The notes beneath the pieces were generated by a model. That model was not told the DNA's origin and ran no database searches. It saw only the letters and a list, made by a program, of their open reading frames with translations. Both the position numbers and the translations under genes were made by a program. Below are positions 33,481-44,352 of a DNA stretch of 64,000 nt, one piece after another. Each line of letters starts with the position of its first letter. The stretch's first letter is position 1. Location of the stretch: positions 992,001 through 1,056,000 of the forward strand of contig JANBVO010000005.1 in the NCBI GenBank assembly GCA_030052745.1. Reading direction: 5' to 3'. The DNA is from Pleurostoma richardsiae (lineage: Eukaryota > Ascomycota > Sordariomycetes > Calosphaeriales > Pleurostomataceae).

Positions 33481-34778
33481 CTGAAATTGTGAGGATTACC
33501 ATGATAGCCACTCGTGGGCAGCGGGAGAAGCGTGTATAAATGCGACTGATGCTGAGAACAGAATGCCAAAAATAAATTCAGCTAAGCACTTCCGCTCTGA
33601 TTGAATGAAGAATGGGTATTGAGAGCTGATCTTCTTTCTTCTTCGTCGTCTTCACAGGTGATGGACTGAGAAGGTGGTGCTTTCAACTGATAAGATAGTG
33701 AAAGGGCGGCCCGACAAAAGTAAACAATCTCCCACAGCAACAACGGCCTTGCATGGCAGCACGGACCAGACGGTCTTATCGATAGCGGGGTGTGGCTGCT
33801 ATAGGCGGGGCTTGAGTGGCTGCCGCGTCGAGAATGACCATGTTTCAGAACCGGCAGGGACGTTCCTTGCGCGCGACTGCCCGCTTGAGACCTAAAAGGA
33901 CCCCAAATGACCCCAAATGAGGGCGCTAAGCCGGATTGACTGCAGGGACGCAGGGAGCAGCTCCCCTCCTGGGCAGTTGGGCGAATCGCACCTTGCACGC
34001 CCACATCCCCATATTTATAATTGGTGTTTTATTCCCCTTTTCTACCCCTGTCCGCCCGTCAGGAGCAAGCTGGAAGCAAAGCAGGTCAAGACCAAGGTCA
34101 AGCAACGTCTGTCCGGTCTGAATCAGCGTGGGGACAGAAAGGCAGACGGCAATGGCATAAGAGCGCAGGTACCTACCACACTACCATCCCCCCCCGATGA
34201 CACCTTGCCTCACCCTGCCCAGACAAGCACACGGGGTTGGTTGCTAAACTTCGAAACATTGCAGCAGATCATGTCTCGGTATCCGTCCAGCGCCTCTCCA
34301 CGCACTGACCCCACGCTGTGAAGAGTCCCCGATCCTTTTCGACTCGACTTCACCTTCACCTTCCGAACGAAGCTCTGTTCGCACGTCTCCTCACTCTTGT
34401 TCCGTTGAGCAATTCATGTAATGCAGCGAGAGGAGACGCCAATCCCAAGCCTGCATCGATCGTAAAGTACTCGCCGTCGTCTCTGCCGTGTACGGCCCCC
34501 TGAGCCAGACCGACACTTCACTCAGACCGGATCGAGACGCAACCTTGAACGGACCGCGAAACACTGGTCGCTACCACCTTCTGTCGAAGCAACTGAAAAC
34601 CAGCCGGAAGCTCGTGCATATATGAATCGGCTGTTATTCCTTCGATTGTCGTACAAGCAGATGGTAGCATCACTGTCTTAAGATCGACCTGTTTTGACCT
34701 TCACACCGACATCGACCATATATGCGCGGCGCCCCTCCCGGCCCCTGTTTCGACCGCGATTGACGAATCAACGCCGCG
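33481..34778. promoter_or_regulatory. Divergent spacer light chain / AFI1
   Basis: This 1.3-kb region must hold the missing first exon of the light-chain gene and both promoters. Overlapping copies of CCCCAAATGA occur at about 33902-33920. No other gene is supported. Confidence 0.45.
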
Positions 34779-37405
34779 ATGGCATCTGCGCAGACTGCGC
34801 TGCCTTACCTTTCTCGAACCATCAGCGGCGGCAATCTGAACACGGCGGTCACAGCAAACACGCGAAGAACGTCGCTGTCCTCCTTTCCTCCATCATCGCG
34901 ATCCGGCTCGCAAATGTCACTCGTCTCGCGACCGTCGCGCTCCCCCCAGCCGCCAGTGGGAATGATGTCGGAAACCGATCGCACATCGAACCCGAGCTCC
35001 AAGTCCAAGACGCCGTCTACCGGAACGGGTGTCTCATCTCAGCACTCGTCGCTGTCCGCAGGCGCACCCCCTCGTTACAACCCAGACGCACATCCTCGCC
35101 GCAAGCTGCGCTCACAGTACCCACGGGGCTCGACGGAGAACCATGTCGAGTATATATTGGTCGCGTCGTTTGACATTGACCGAGGACCCGTCATGGAGCA
35201 TCAGTTTCCTGTCGCTATCACTGGCGACGAGCATATGTTGGCCGAGTTGATGCTGCCAGACCAAGCGCACGTACGAAATCAGGACTGGACCATGTTCTTT
35301 CTGCACAAGGACACGAGCCAAGAAGAGGAAGATGACGAGAGAAAGGCGAAAGAGCAGAGAAGGAGGAGGAGGAGGCGCAGACGCGACAAAGCCGCCGGGA
35401 TCATAGATGAGCAGGACCAGGATGAGCAAGATGACGACGCAGATGAAGACGACGACTGGGACGATGACACCTCCAGCGATAGCGAGCCCGAGGGAGGCGA
35501 GGGGCCTCCTCTCATTTACGTGCTAAATCTTGTCAACACGAAACAAGACAAGACTGTGAAGCGAGGCGCAATAGTCAAAGCGATGGCTATCTGCACACGA
35601 CATCCGTTTCTGCATATTTACAAGGTTCGTCTCTTTCGCCTAGATCCTAGCTGCAGATGGCGCGAGCTAATCAACATCAGCCTCTCCTATTGTTAGCATT
35701 GGAGGAATACTTCAAGTCTCCTGTGCCGGAGACGCTGTCTCTGCTCTATGATGCTGTGAACGCAATGGATTTGTCTCTGATGCCCAAACTCAGCCTGCTC
35801 GAGAGACACTTGTTACAAGCAAGCGACAACAAGGATCTGTTCGTTGAGAAATTCGAGCAGATGATCCAGATGCGAATTGCTGAGGAACGGGGAGATGATG
35901 TCGCAGACCAGCCCTTTGACGCGAGTCGAAGTCCACCAAAACCGGCCGGTATCCTAAGGGCCGGAACGAAGGCGCATCTCGAAGGTCATGCGGCCTACTC
36001 GGTGCCTCGAGACACCCATGAATTTGAGAGCAAGGTCATGTACAAGGGCATCCCCATCCCGATCAAAGTCCCCGTGGCCGTGATGCCAGAGACCGTCGGC
36101 GACTTCTCCCTAGTCAAACTCATACAGAATTTCTCGGACACGCACGCCAAGTCTCCCCACCCCTTCCCCTTACACCCTCATCTCACCACCAACGGCGTAC
36201 ACACCCACCCTATAATAGTACTGGTCAACGCCCTCTTGACGCAAAAACGAGTCATCTTCCTAGGTCACAATATGCCATCTGGAGAGGTCGCAGAAGCGGT
36301 GCTTGCCGCCTGCGCGCTGGCATCTGGGGGGACACTCAGGGGCTTCACGCGTCATGCCTTCCCTTACACTGACCTGACCAAGATTGACGATCTGTTGAAT
36401 GTACCCGGCTTCATTGCAGGCGTCACCAATCCCACCTTCGAGCTCCATCCCGAGTGGTGGGACGTCCTATGTGATCTACCGAGTGGACGGGTCAAGATCA
36501 GCAGTAAGATAGAGCAGGCGCCTATCACCGAAGGTCTAGTCTACTTCCAGCAACAGAACCCTGCCTACGCGGGGCTGGTGAATGGGTCGTCTTCGAACAG
36601 CTCTGCTACGAATGACCTGACAGGCGATGCCGCCTTCATGAACGATATTTTACGGAGCATCGCCGCCCGACACGGCGAGCGCGCGATTAGAGCAAAGTGG
36701 CGAGACTGGGTGCTCAAATTTACGCGAATCGCTGCCGCGTTTGAAGAGAGTGTTTACGGAGCCAGCGCTCTGTACATCGGTGGAGACGAATATGAGACAG
36801 CCCCAGCTATTAGTGGTCATGGGTATGTGTGGCCGGACGAGACTGCCAAACAGAAGGAGCTGGCTGGCAACGTGACAAGGATCGAAGGCTGGAGGAACAC
36901 GAGGAGTTATTATAGCTACATACAGGTGAGATCTTGGATGGGTACCATAAGAGATCACAGGTTTTCAGCTGACACTATGTTGTAGGACCTGGCTCAGCTG
37001 TACACGGTGAGGCCACTGAAGGGGCTTGACCTGCACCACATGCACGACCGGCTGCGAACGCAACGCCTGACGCCAGCGCAAAGCAAGGAGCTCTATCTCA
37101 CGTTCTCAAGATATGTCCATTCGTACGATGAGATATGCCTCCTCTTGACAGTGGCACCCGAAACTCACGCAGGGCTTTTCTACGTCGCGCTCGGCCTCTT
37201 CCACAAGGACCGAGACGTCCGCACCAAGACGGCCGACCTACTCGAGCGGATCGCGGAGCACGAGGCCGGGCAGCATTGGTGGAACGCGCTGAGCAGGTTT
37301 GAGAAGCTGGCGTACATCCGGATCAGGCGAGAGGCGGAGCAGGCGACGAGGAACAAGCTGGAAAAGGACGGCTTCAGCCCGGTGGGCGAGAAGCGCGTCA
37401 GCTGA
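34779..37405 (+). CDS. AFI1: AFI1-like polarity protein (Arf3-docking plus DENN/SPA region)
   Basis: In yeast, Afi1 binds the GTPase Arf3 and helps hold the polarity axis; the family belongs to the DENN superfamily, which often acts on Rab or Arf GTPases at membranes. Exons are 34779-35624, 35681-36925 and 36986-37405, giving 836 residues. The first 120 residues are Ser/Pro-rich and disordered. The Afi1 docking region begins [20 protein letters not shown] and continues [21 protein letters not shown]. It is interrupted by a block of nine arginines and a long acidic run (about residues 195-240). The SPA/DENN region follows ([19 protein letters not shown], then [20 protein letters not shown]). 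The C-terminal part contains [20 protein letters not shown]. All joins restore conserved sequence. Confidence 0.88.
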
Positions 37406-37737
37406 GGAATTTGAGAGGCTAATCAGGGGATATCCCTTTTCACTGCATATTACGCTCGACAGCCATATATATATGTCATGGGCCGGCGTTGCTTCTGAGG
37501 AGCTATGGGACATGTGCTTACGACATCATGAGGGCGGCGGTAGTTGTCTGCTTGGATGATCTTTTCTCTCGCGCGCATATTCCTGCCTGTTGGCAACATC
37601 CACTGTGGCATTTGCGAAGAAAAGAATATACGCTTATTCTCTTGTCATCCTTGCACGTCGTCCACCGACACTTTTCGTCTTCCGTCTTGCCATAGCAGCT
37701 ATGCATGCCGCTAACCTCTCCCTCCTTCTACCCGCCC
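37406..37737. other. Convergent spacer AFI1 / S-formylglutathione hydrolase
   Basis: A 332-bp spacer between two gene ends. Nothing beyond 3' flanks is visible. Confidence 0.45.
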
Positions 37738-38838
37738 TTATACGCCTAGATATTTGGCCGCGTGGGCGACATGGTCATCGCTGAAACTCGCCATGAAGAA
37801 GTACGAGTGGTCATAGCCCTGCGAAGCGTTCGTCAGTCAGCGATGGTCCCTTTCTCCGACGATATCTGGCTCCCACACGGGAAATATCGAGAGTAGGTTT
37901 TTTCCCCCAACACCACAGATAAAACTCACATCTTGCATCCGCAGCGTCAGACCGTCCAGGCCGGCCTCCTTGACGGCCTTCTCGAAGTTCTCGGGCAGCA
38001 GCTGACCCTGCTTGTAGAAGTTGTCGCCGGTGCCGACGTCGACGAGGATGTTGAGCGGCGTGCCCTTGTCCCACCGGCCCACCAGCTCCGTCGCGTCGTG
38101 CTCCTTCCACGCCTCGTCCACGGCGCCGCCCTCGCCCTCCGTCAGGGACTCCCCGCCGCCCAGGTAGCCCCGGAACGCCTTCTGGCCCCAGGGGCAGCGG
38201 CTGGGGTTCGCGATGGGCGCGAAGGCGGAGCAGCTCTTGTAGAGGCCCGGGTGGCGCAGGTACAGCGTGAGGGCGCCGTGGCCGCCCATGCTGTGGCCGG
38301 TGATGCTGACGCGGGCGCTGTCGAGCTGGGGGAAGGCGGACCACAGCAAGGAGGGGAGCTCCTCGGTCAGGTAGGTCTCCATGCGGTAGTGGCGGGACCA
38401 GGGCTCGGCGGCGGCGTCGAGGTAGAAGGAGGCGGCCTCGCCGAAGTCCCAGCTGTCCTTCTCGCCGGGCAGGTCCAGGCCGCGCGGGGAGGTGTCGGGC
38501 CAGACGAGGGCGATGCCGCGGGCGGCGGCGCCGTGCTGGAAGAAGCCCTTCTCGGTGCAGTTGTCGGGGGTGCAGGTCAGGCCGGAGAGGTAGAAGAGGA
38601 CGGGGACCTTGGCCGATGGGGAGGAGGAGAGGGCCTGGGGCGGGAGGAAGAGGTTCAGGGCCATGGGGGTGCCGGTGGTGGCGGACTGGTGGGACAGCTT
38701 GAGGAGCTTGCCGCCGAAGGAGGCGATGGTCGCCTTGGTCTCGAAGGCCATGGTGCTGGCGGGCCTGGAGGAGGTGCTGGAGAGGATGTTGGCGATGGTG
38801 GTTGGGCGCTGGCCGTGTCTCCTGAGGATGTTGTTCAT
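37738..38838 (-). CDS. S-formylglutathione hydrolase (esterase D)
   Basis: The enzyme hydrolyses S-formylglutathione to formate and glutathione, the second step of formaldehyde detoxification. Exons 38838-37930 and 37818-37738 join at RMQD|GYDHSYFF and give 329 residues. The serine nucleophile lies in GHSMGGHG (S183 of the long form), the catalytic His in GYDHSYFF, encoded by the last 81-nt exon; the Asp is probably in VDVGTGDNFY. LSGLTCTPDNCTEKGF is the family oxyanion-side block. The usual family start is the Met at 38751 (MAFETKATIASFGGKLLKLS). Upstream in frame, another Met at 38838 adds 29 residues rich in Arg, Ser and Thr with no acidic residue, which reads like a mitochondrial presequence. 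Two start sites could give mitochondrial and cytosolic forms. Confidence 0.95.
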
Positions 38839-39539
38839 AAAAGGCAGCAGAAGGAAAGAAAGAGGCTCGATTCAATGGTTATGTTTGGTACCTCTAATGT
38901 TGGTGGAGGTCCGTTTCATGCGGGGGAAGCCTTACCAAGGGTGGGAACTTGGTGCGTTGAGACTTAGATAGAACGGGGCTGGTTGAGTAAGTGGATGTAC
39001 GCAGTATGTCAAGTTGTATGAATTGAATTAATTAGTGTCTTTATTTCGTATCTACTTGCCCTCTTTGGCGTGGAGGTGACAGCGACAGGATCCCGAACAA
39101 ACTCCATGATGCAAGTGCTTCTTAACGCCATGAGAGCCCCTCCGTCCCTCCATTTGATGCCAAATGCCAATGCCGAAAGCTCCCTGTCCCTCCTGCGCTT
39201 CTACCCCACCATCGAAGCTCGCAGAGGTGTTACCCCACCTTGGCCGGGACATCCACTGGCGTCATAGGTTCAAGTCTCGAGTGCCCGCTGCGCGCCCAGA
39301 AGAGGAGGTTGGCGAGGTCGGATGTTTTTCCTCCTCCTGTGGCCGTCGTCGGCGCCCAGAAGAACAGACGGACCCTGTGCTGCTCAGATCAAAACTCCGA
39401 TGCTCCGTTGGCCCCTTTTTTATGATGCTCGTCGTCATGGTGAATAACTGAAAAGCAAAATCAACGCAATGTAGCCGGTCAATCATGGTTCTCGTTACGG
39501 TTCTGGTGTCTCCAGTCTCGAGACTCCAGGCTTCGGTCC
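38839..39539. other. Spacer upstream of S-formylglutathione hydrolase
   Basis: A 0.7-kb region with the hydrolase promoter and the 3' flank of the secreted-protein gene. No gene or repeat is supported. Confidence 0.45.
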
Positions 39540-40091
39540 TCAGTACAGCTGGGGAGCCGGGCCGGTGTGGCACTCGAACGACGAGATGTACTTGTTCCAG
39601 CCGATGGAGGTGAGGTTCTCCTTGCGGGTGGAGTTGTACGAGACGGCGCCGAATGTGCAGCCGGTGGGCGACGTGCAGATGCCTCCGCAGGGCATGCTGT
39701 GCCGCTGTCAGCATAAAGATGCGGCAACGAGGTGAGAAGGCCAAGAAAGGCAGACTGTTGAGACTCACATGTAGGGGTAGCAGTAGAACTCCTCGCCGTC
39801 GGGCGCAAAGGTGGCGGCGTTCTGGTAGTAGGGCGCCGTCATGTTGATGCACGTGTCGACGGGATAGACGTTGTAGCTGCAGGTCCCGGTCTGGTTGGCG
39901 CCGGTGCACATCAGGATCTGGAACATCAAACCGTTGTCAGCGACACATGTCTGCAAGAGGAGGCGGAGGCAGTGGTGGTGGTGGTGGTGTCAAATGGCAC
40001 TTACACCTCCGACGGCCCGCTTGTGGTGGATGGGCGACGCTGCGGCCAGGCACGCGGCAACGATGACGGTGACATATGCGGAGAACTGCAT
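39540..40091 (-). CDS. Small secreted cysteine-rich glycoprotein
   Basis: Three exons (40091-40005, 39917-39769, 39696-39540) encode 130 residues. Residues 1-19 (MQFSAYVTVIVAACLAAAS) are a clear signal peptide, followed by a Kex2-type KR site at 24-25. The mature part has eight cysteines (MCTG, GTCSY, DTCIN, FYCYPY, PCGG, ICTS, GCTF, ECHTG), an even number that could form four disulfides, and four N-glycosylation sequons (NQT, NMT, NST, NLT). I do not recognise a named domain. The architecture is typical of fungal secreted effector-like or cell-surface proteins; function is unknown. Intron 1 has a (GGT)n/(ACC)n tract and a second in-frame acceptor 33 nt upstream that would add TCVADNGLMFQ and a ninth cysteine. 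Confidence 0.8.
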
Positions 40092-42175
40092 CTTGTCGCT
40101 TTAGGTGGGATCTGATGACGGAATGTCGGGAATGAATTGATATGAAGTTTGATTGAGTGCTGCAAGCTTGATGGAGGCGAGCAGAGCAAAGCTGGCGAAG
40201 GCTGGGACGGGAAAGGCAGGATATATAACCAGGTGCAAATCGTCTCTTCGCCCAGCCTCTCTTTGCGGCAGAGACACACATCCAGCAGCGCCGGCAGCCT
40301 CACCACCGGACCAACCTCGCAGCTTTTGACCCGCCAGCCATCATCAGCATCATCATCACGCTACCGACGCAGGGCCCCGGCACTGTGAGCAGATCCGTAT
40401 TTTTGCGACTCGCCAATCCCGCGCCAGAGCTGCTGTTCCCGCCATCTCCACGGGTTCCCACAGCGCACAAAGAAAGCCTCTTTTGCCTCACACAAAAGAA
40501 ACGGGGACCCCTTGCAAGGCCCGACCAGCCTGACCAACCTCATCCATCCCACGCGTCCCCTGGCCTCTTTTTCTCGTTTACGGATCTTGTACCGGCAGCA
40601 CTAGGGGCACACGGGCACAACGCAGGCACAAGGGGGGGGACTCCACGAGACGTCATACCGCGACCACCTGATCAAGAGGGCAGGATTCCGGAGCTACGGT
40701 AAGACACGAAACAACGCCGCTCAGGACCCCTAATTTTGGCAATCCTATGCCCGGCACCTGTACGGATTTGCTGCAATGCAACGTTATTCCGGCAGACGTC
40801 AGTCCAGGGCCGGATCGCTCTGCTCCTCAGTGCTCACCGCAGGGCAGCGTGGGGATTCTGGGAATAAACAGGTGCTCTACTGCCCCAGTCTTTAGAGCGA
40901 CGGATACGAGGAGATCGGCAGTCACAATCTCACGCGGGATTGGCTCCTCTTGGACCCTTAAAAACTGAAAAGGCTCCTGGACGACGTCAATGCCCGGGGC
41001 TGGAAGCGCCGCCAGCACATGCTTGCAATGGCTTGGCACCCACCCGTCAGCTGTCTCTGTCTGCCGCTGCTAGTTGCTGCTTATTCTCCCCAGTGCCGAC
41101 AGTTCCGTGGTAAGCCAGCAGGAAACCAGGGTCTGAACCTGAATCATCGTGGTGCCTCCAGCTGCCTTGTCCATCCGTCTCGTGTCTAGGAACGATGCTG
41201 CGTCAGTACCCTACCCGTTCGTATCGGGCAGAGTCACAGATAGAAAGAAAGAAAGAAAGGGAATCGGTCCTTCACCGAGGCTGAGTGTCTCTGGGATACT
41301 GATCCTCTAGCCTCTCGGGATGGCCGCTCAATGGCCGACTTGCACTGCGCAGGGTAGAGTACGACGTGCGTCGCACCGCAGCTTTCGAAGCGCTCTCGGC
41401 AACCAGCATACAGCTTTATTGCCTTGGAAAGCTGGAAAGGCAGGGCCAGGCAGATAGATACCAGCCGGTGTAGCACGCCGTTGTCGTATCATGTGAACTC
41501 GTTGAGGTGAGGCCAGTCCCGTCTGCTGAGGTCTGAGGATGCTTGGATGCTTCTTGTGATCAGTCAAATGGCGTCACGATCCTCAGCTTCTGGCATTCGG
41601 GATGACTTCACGAGGCGAAATGGTTCTGGCCGTGATGCGCACTCAACCAGCAGTCTCGGGATCCCGCCATTCCTCCCGACATGCGGGGGCGGAGACCAAT
41701 CTCGGTCTCGAAACACCGGACAAACGGTCCGGCGGATACGGCCTCGGCGCCAGTGCCATCCCCAGAAGCAAATGACGGAGGGGACCGTTGCGAAATCCTT
41801 CCAGTGCGGTCCTACTCGCGAAGGACCTCACTATAAGGGGTGAGTCCAATATCAAGCGTCATTGCACGCCGATCGCACTTTCAACCCCAACAAGGGAGAA
41901 TTAGACCCCTTACTCGCTTCTCCTATTATCGAGACAGCAAGAAAACAAAACATCGCGCCAGTTCGGAGACACATTAACCTCAGCTCTATGTAAGATAGTA
42001 GACTCATACACATACACAAGACGTACAACATCCCGTGAGACTCCCTACTGCTCTGCTCTGGCGTCAGAAAGCCCAGACAGCAGAACCAAGACGTGAAGGC
42101 CCTTCCTCCATTCCTCGTAGCAGAAACGAGCCAGTGCCGCACCGGCCTGATCGTAGATCTCCCGTCATCACGAGC
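40092..42175. other. 2.1-kb spacer upstream of the secreted-protein gene
   Basis: The left end should be the promoter of the secreted-protein gene, with a TATATAT element at 40221-40227. An (AGAA)n microsatellite lies at about 41241-41258. Scattered short open frames on both strands are unconvincing. This is the longest stretch without a supported gene. Confidence 0.5.
40221..40227 (-). promoter_or_regulatory. TATA-box candidate for the secreted-protein gene
   Basis: TATATAT lies about 130 bp upstream of the secreted-protein start codon in a GC-rich flank. Position and sequence suit a TATA element; this is inferred from sequence only. Confidence 0.4.
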
Positions 42176-44352
42176 TTAACACACCCTCAGCCCGCAGACC
42201 TCTACCCCCTTGCCCTCGACATACGCCCTGCGGCCAAAGTACCTCGCCGCCAGCTCCCTCGCGAACGCCGCGTCCGCCGCGCTCCACACATCCAGCCCCA
42301 TGCCCGCCAGCGCCTCGCTGCCCACGCGCACGTAGCCCTCGTCCTCCACGTCACCGTCACCCTCGTCCTCCTCAGCCCCGCCAGGGCGGTGGGACTGCTG
42401 CAGCAGCGCGTCTTGGTCTCCCGCCCCGGCGCCGGCCCCCCGCACGTCGAGCATGTCGTCCTCGTCCGACGCGTCCACCAGGTCCGCCAGCACCGAGAGC
42501 GCCTGCGTCGTCAGCCGGTGGAAGTACGCGATGATGGCGAGCTCCGCCCGCGCCCGGTCCTCCTCCTCCTCGTCCTCGTCTTGCTCCTCCCCGGCGGGAC
42601 GGTCGCCGTCCCCGGAACCCCCCTCCGCTGGCGCCGCCGTCAGCGACGAGATGCTGTCTGTCAGGCCGACGACGCTGGCGTTCCGCAGCTGCGTCTGCGA
42701 GGGCGTCGGCGGCGCCAGGTCGGCCAGGAGCGTCGCGTCGTGCGCGGCCTCCTCGGCCTCGTCCGAGCGCCCCTGCTCGCCCGCGCTGGCCCACCACATG
42801 AACCCGCTGTAGGCCAGCGCCGCCCACGTCACCGGCTCGACGACCTTCTCCGCCGCGTCCGCGATGAGCTCGTCGTCCTCCCTGGACAGGTAGAAGCCCG
42901 CCCTGCCGGACGACGTGGACAGCCGCGCCGGCCGGCGCGTGCCCGGCGGGGCCTCGGACCTGGGGGTGCCCTCCGCAGATGCGGAGATCGCGGCGCTGGG
43001 ACCGGCAGCCGCTAGCCGACGGAGGCCAGCCCGCAGGGAGCGGAAGCGGCGCAGGTCACGCTGCGTGGCCTTGACCTGGACGCCCTTGGGGTACTCCACG
43101 GTCGGCCAGACCCTCTCCTTGGCGTTGGAGGCGTAGGGTGGCGGCATGGTGATGAGCACATCCCAAAGCTCGCTTTTCACGGCGAGGATGCTGTCGGTCG
43201 TGCAGGCTATCCAGCCGGAGCCTTTGTCGTCCCTGATATTGCCTTCATCGACAGCGGCAGAGTCGTATCTCTTAGCCGCCGCGTGGTCATCCATCAGGAA
43301 CGGAATATCGTGAACCCCAATGTTGAAAAGAGGCCGTAGCCGTTGAGAAGGGGCAGAGGGGGGGAGAAGGTCGATTACGGAGAGAGGCACGTTCGCGAGG
43401 ACGGAGATATCGTACACTATTTCGGCGAGTCAGCATGTTGCATCCAGCACTGTAGCGTAGAAGATGTTTGAATGCGTACCAAAATTACAGACATCATGCA
43501 CAGGGGCGTGCGTAGAGATAAGAATTCTCTTTCGCAGCAGGGCAGCGCGATGAATGGGAAATATCAGCGGACCGAACGTGTCCAGCAGGGTCGTCAAACT
43601 CCACGCCGGATGGTACGGCGACAGCCTGTGGCCGGGCGGCATCAAGGCAGTGCCGTCCGAGGCGGATCTATTCCTGGCATGTCCAGCGCCGCCGGGGCGG
43701 ATCTGGTGGAAGCTCATCGCGGGCGAGGCGAGAGGTGACTCCTTGCCGGACTGCGGCTGCTCTGCGGCCGCCTTCTCGCGGGGCCTGACCTTCTCCCAGT
43801 ACTGCTCGAGGATCTGGGTCTGCTTCCTGTCCGCGACCAGTTGCCTGCGATTATACGAGAGCCAGTCAGCCGCACGCTTGAAAGAAACAGAGACTGCACG
43901 ATCATTAGTACTTACGCAGCCATGCGCTTCAACCCCTCGGCGTGCCTCCACGCCCTGCCCAGCCGTCCGTAGCTCAGGGGCACCAACACGCCCACTGCGA
44001 TCATGCGCGCGTGCCGGGCCTCGGCCTCGTCAGTGCGCGTGTTGACGAAGGCGCTGAGCCCGGCGTGTCCCGTGCCCGACCCGTCGCCGCCGCCGTCGTG
44101 CACGAAGTAGATGAGGTCATCCTGGACGGTATGTAGGCCCGAGGGCAGGCTCTTGTACTCGACGGCGCCTTCAAGCTCAAGCCCGGGCACGGCGCGGTGC
44201 CATATGATCTTGTAGCCGGCCTTGACGTCGAAGTCGATGAGGAAGAGCGCCGAGATGGGCGGCAGGTCGGGCAGCAAGGTGGAGGACGAGGGGGCGGCGG
44301 CGCTGGGGAGACGGACGGAGAGCGGGGGCTGGCCCCGGCGGGATGCCGACAT
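42176..44352 (-). CDS. ANR2: DENN-superfamily protein of the ANR2/LCHN (DUF4484) family
   Basis: The protein matches the ANR2/LCHN (DENND11) group, whose members carry a divergent DENN module and are linked to membrane traffic. Exons are 44352-43916, 43844-43480 and 43416-42176, giving 680 residues. Another in-frame ATG at 44385 would add 11 residues. The N-terminal longin-like part has LPPISALFLIDFDVKAGYKI and LIYFVHDGGG, then MIAVGVLVPLSYGRLGRAW. The middle has HPAWSLTTLLDTFGPLIFPI and RKRILISTHAPVHDVCNFVY. The C-terminal DUF4484 part includes WIACTTDSILAVKSELWDV and YLSREDDELIADAAEKVVEP. Long acidic insertions (DEDEEEEDRA, EEDEGDGDVEDEG) and high GC mark the last exon. It diverges from SLC1. 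Confidence 0.82.

Noticed and set aside
37933-38967. 344-codon plus-strand frame opposite the S-formylglutathione hydrolase
   Set aside because: It is an antisense shadow caused by GC-rich third positions; composition is Gly/Val/Ala-rich and unlike any protein.
39255-39290. GGTTCAAGTCTC, resembling a tRNA B box
   Set aside because: No A box upstream at the right distance and no acceptor stem could be paired.
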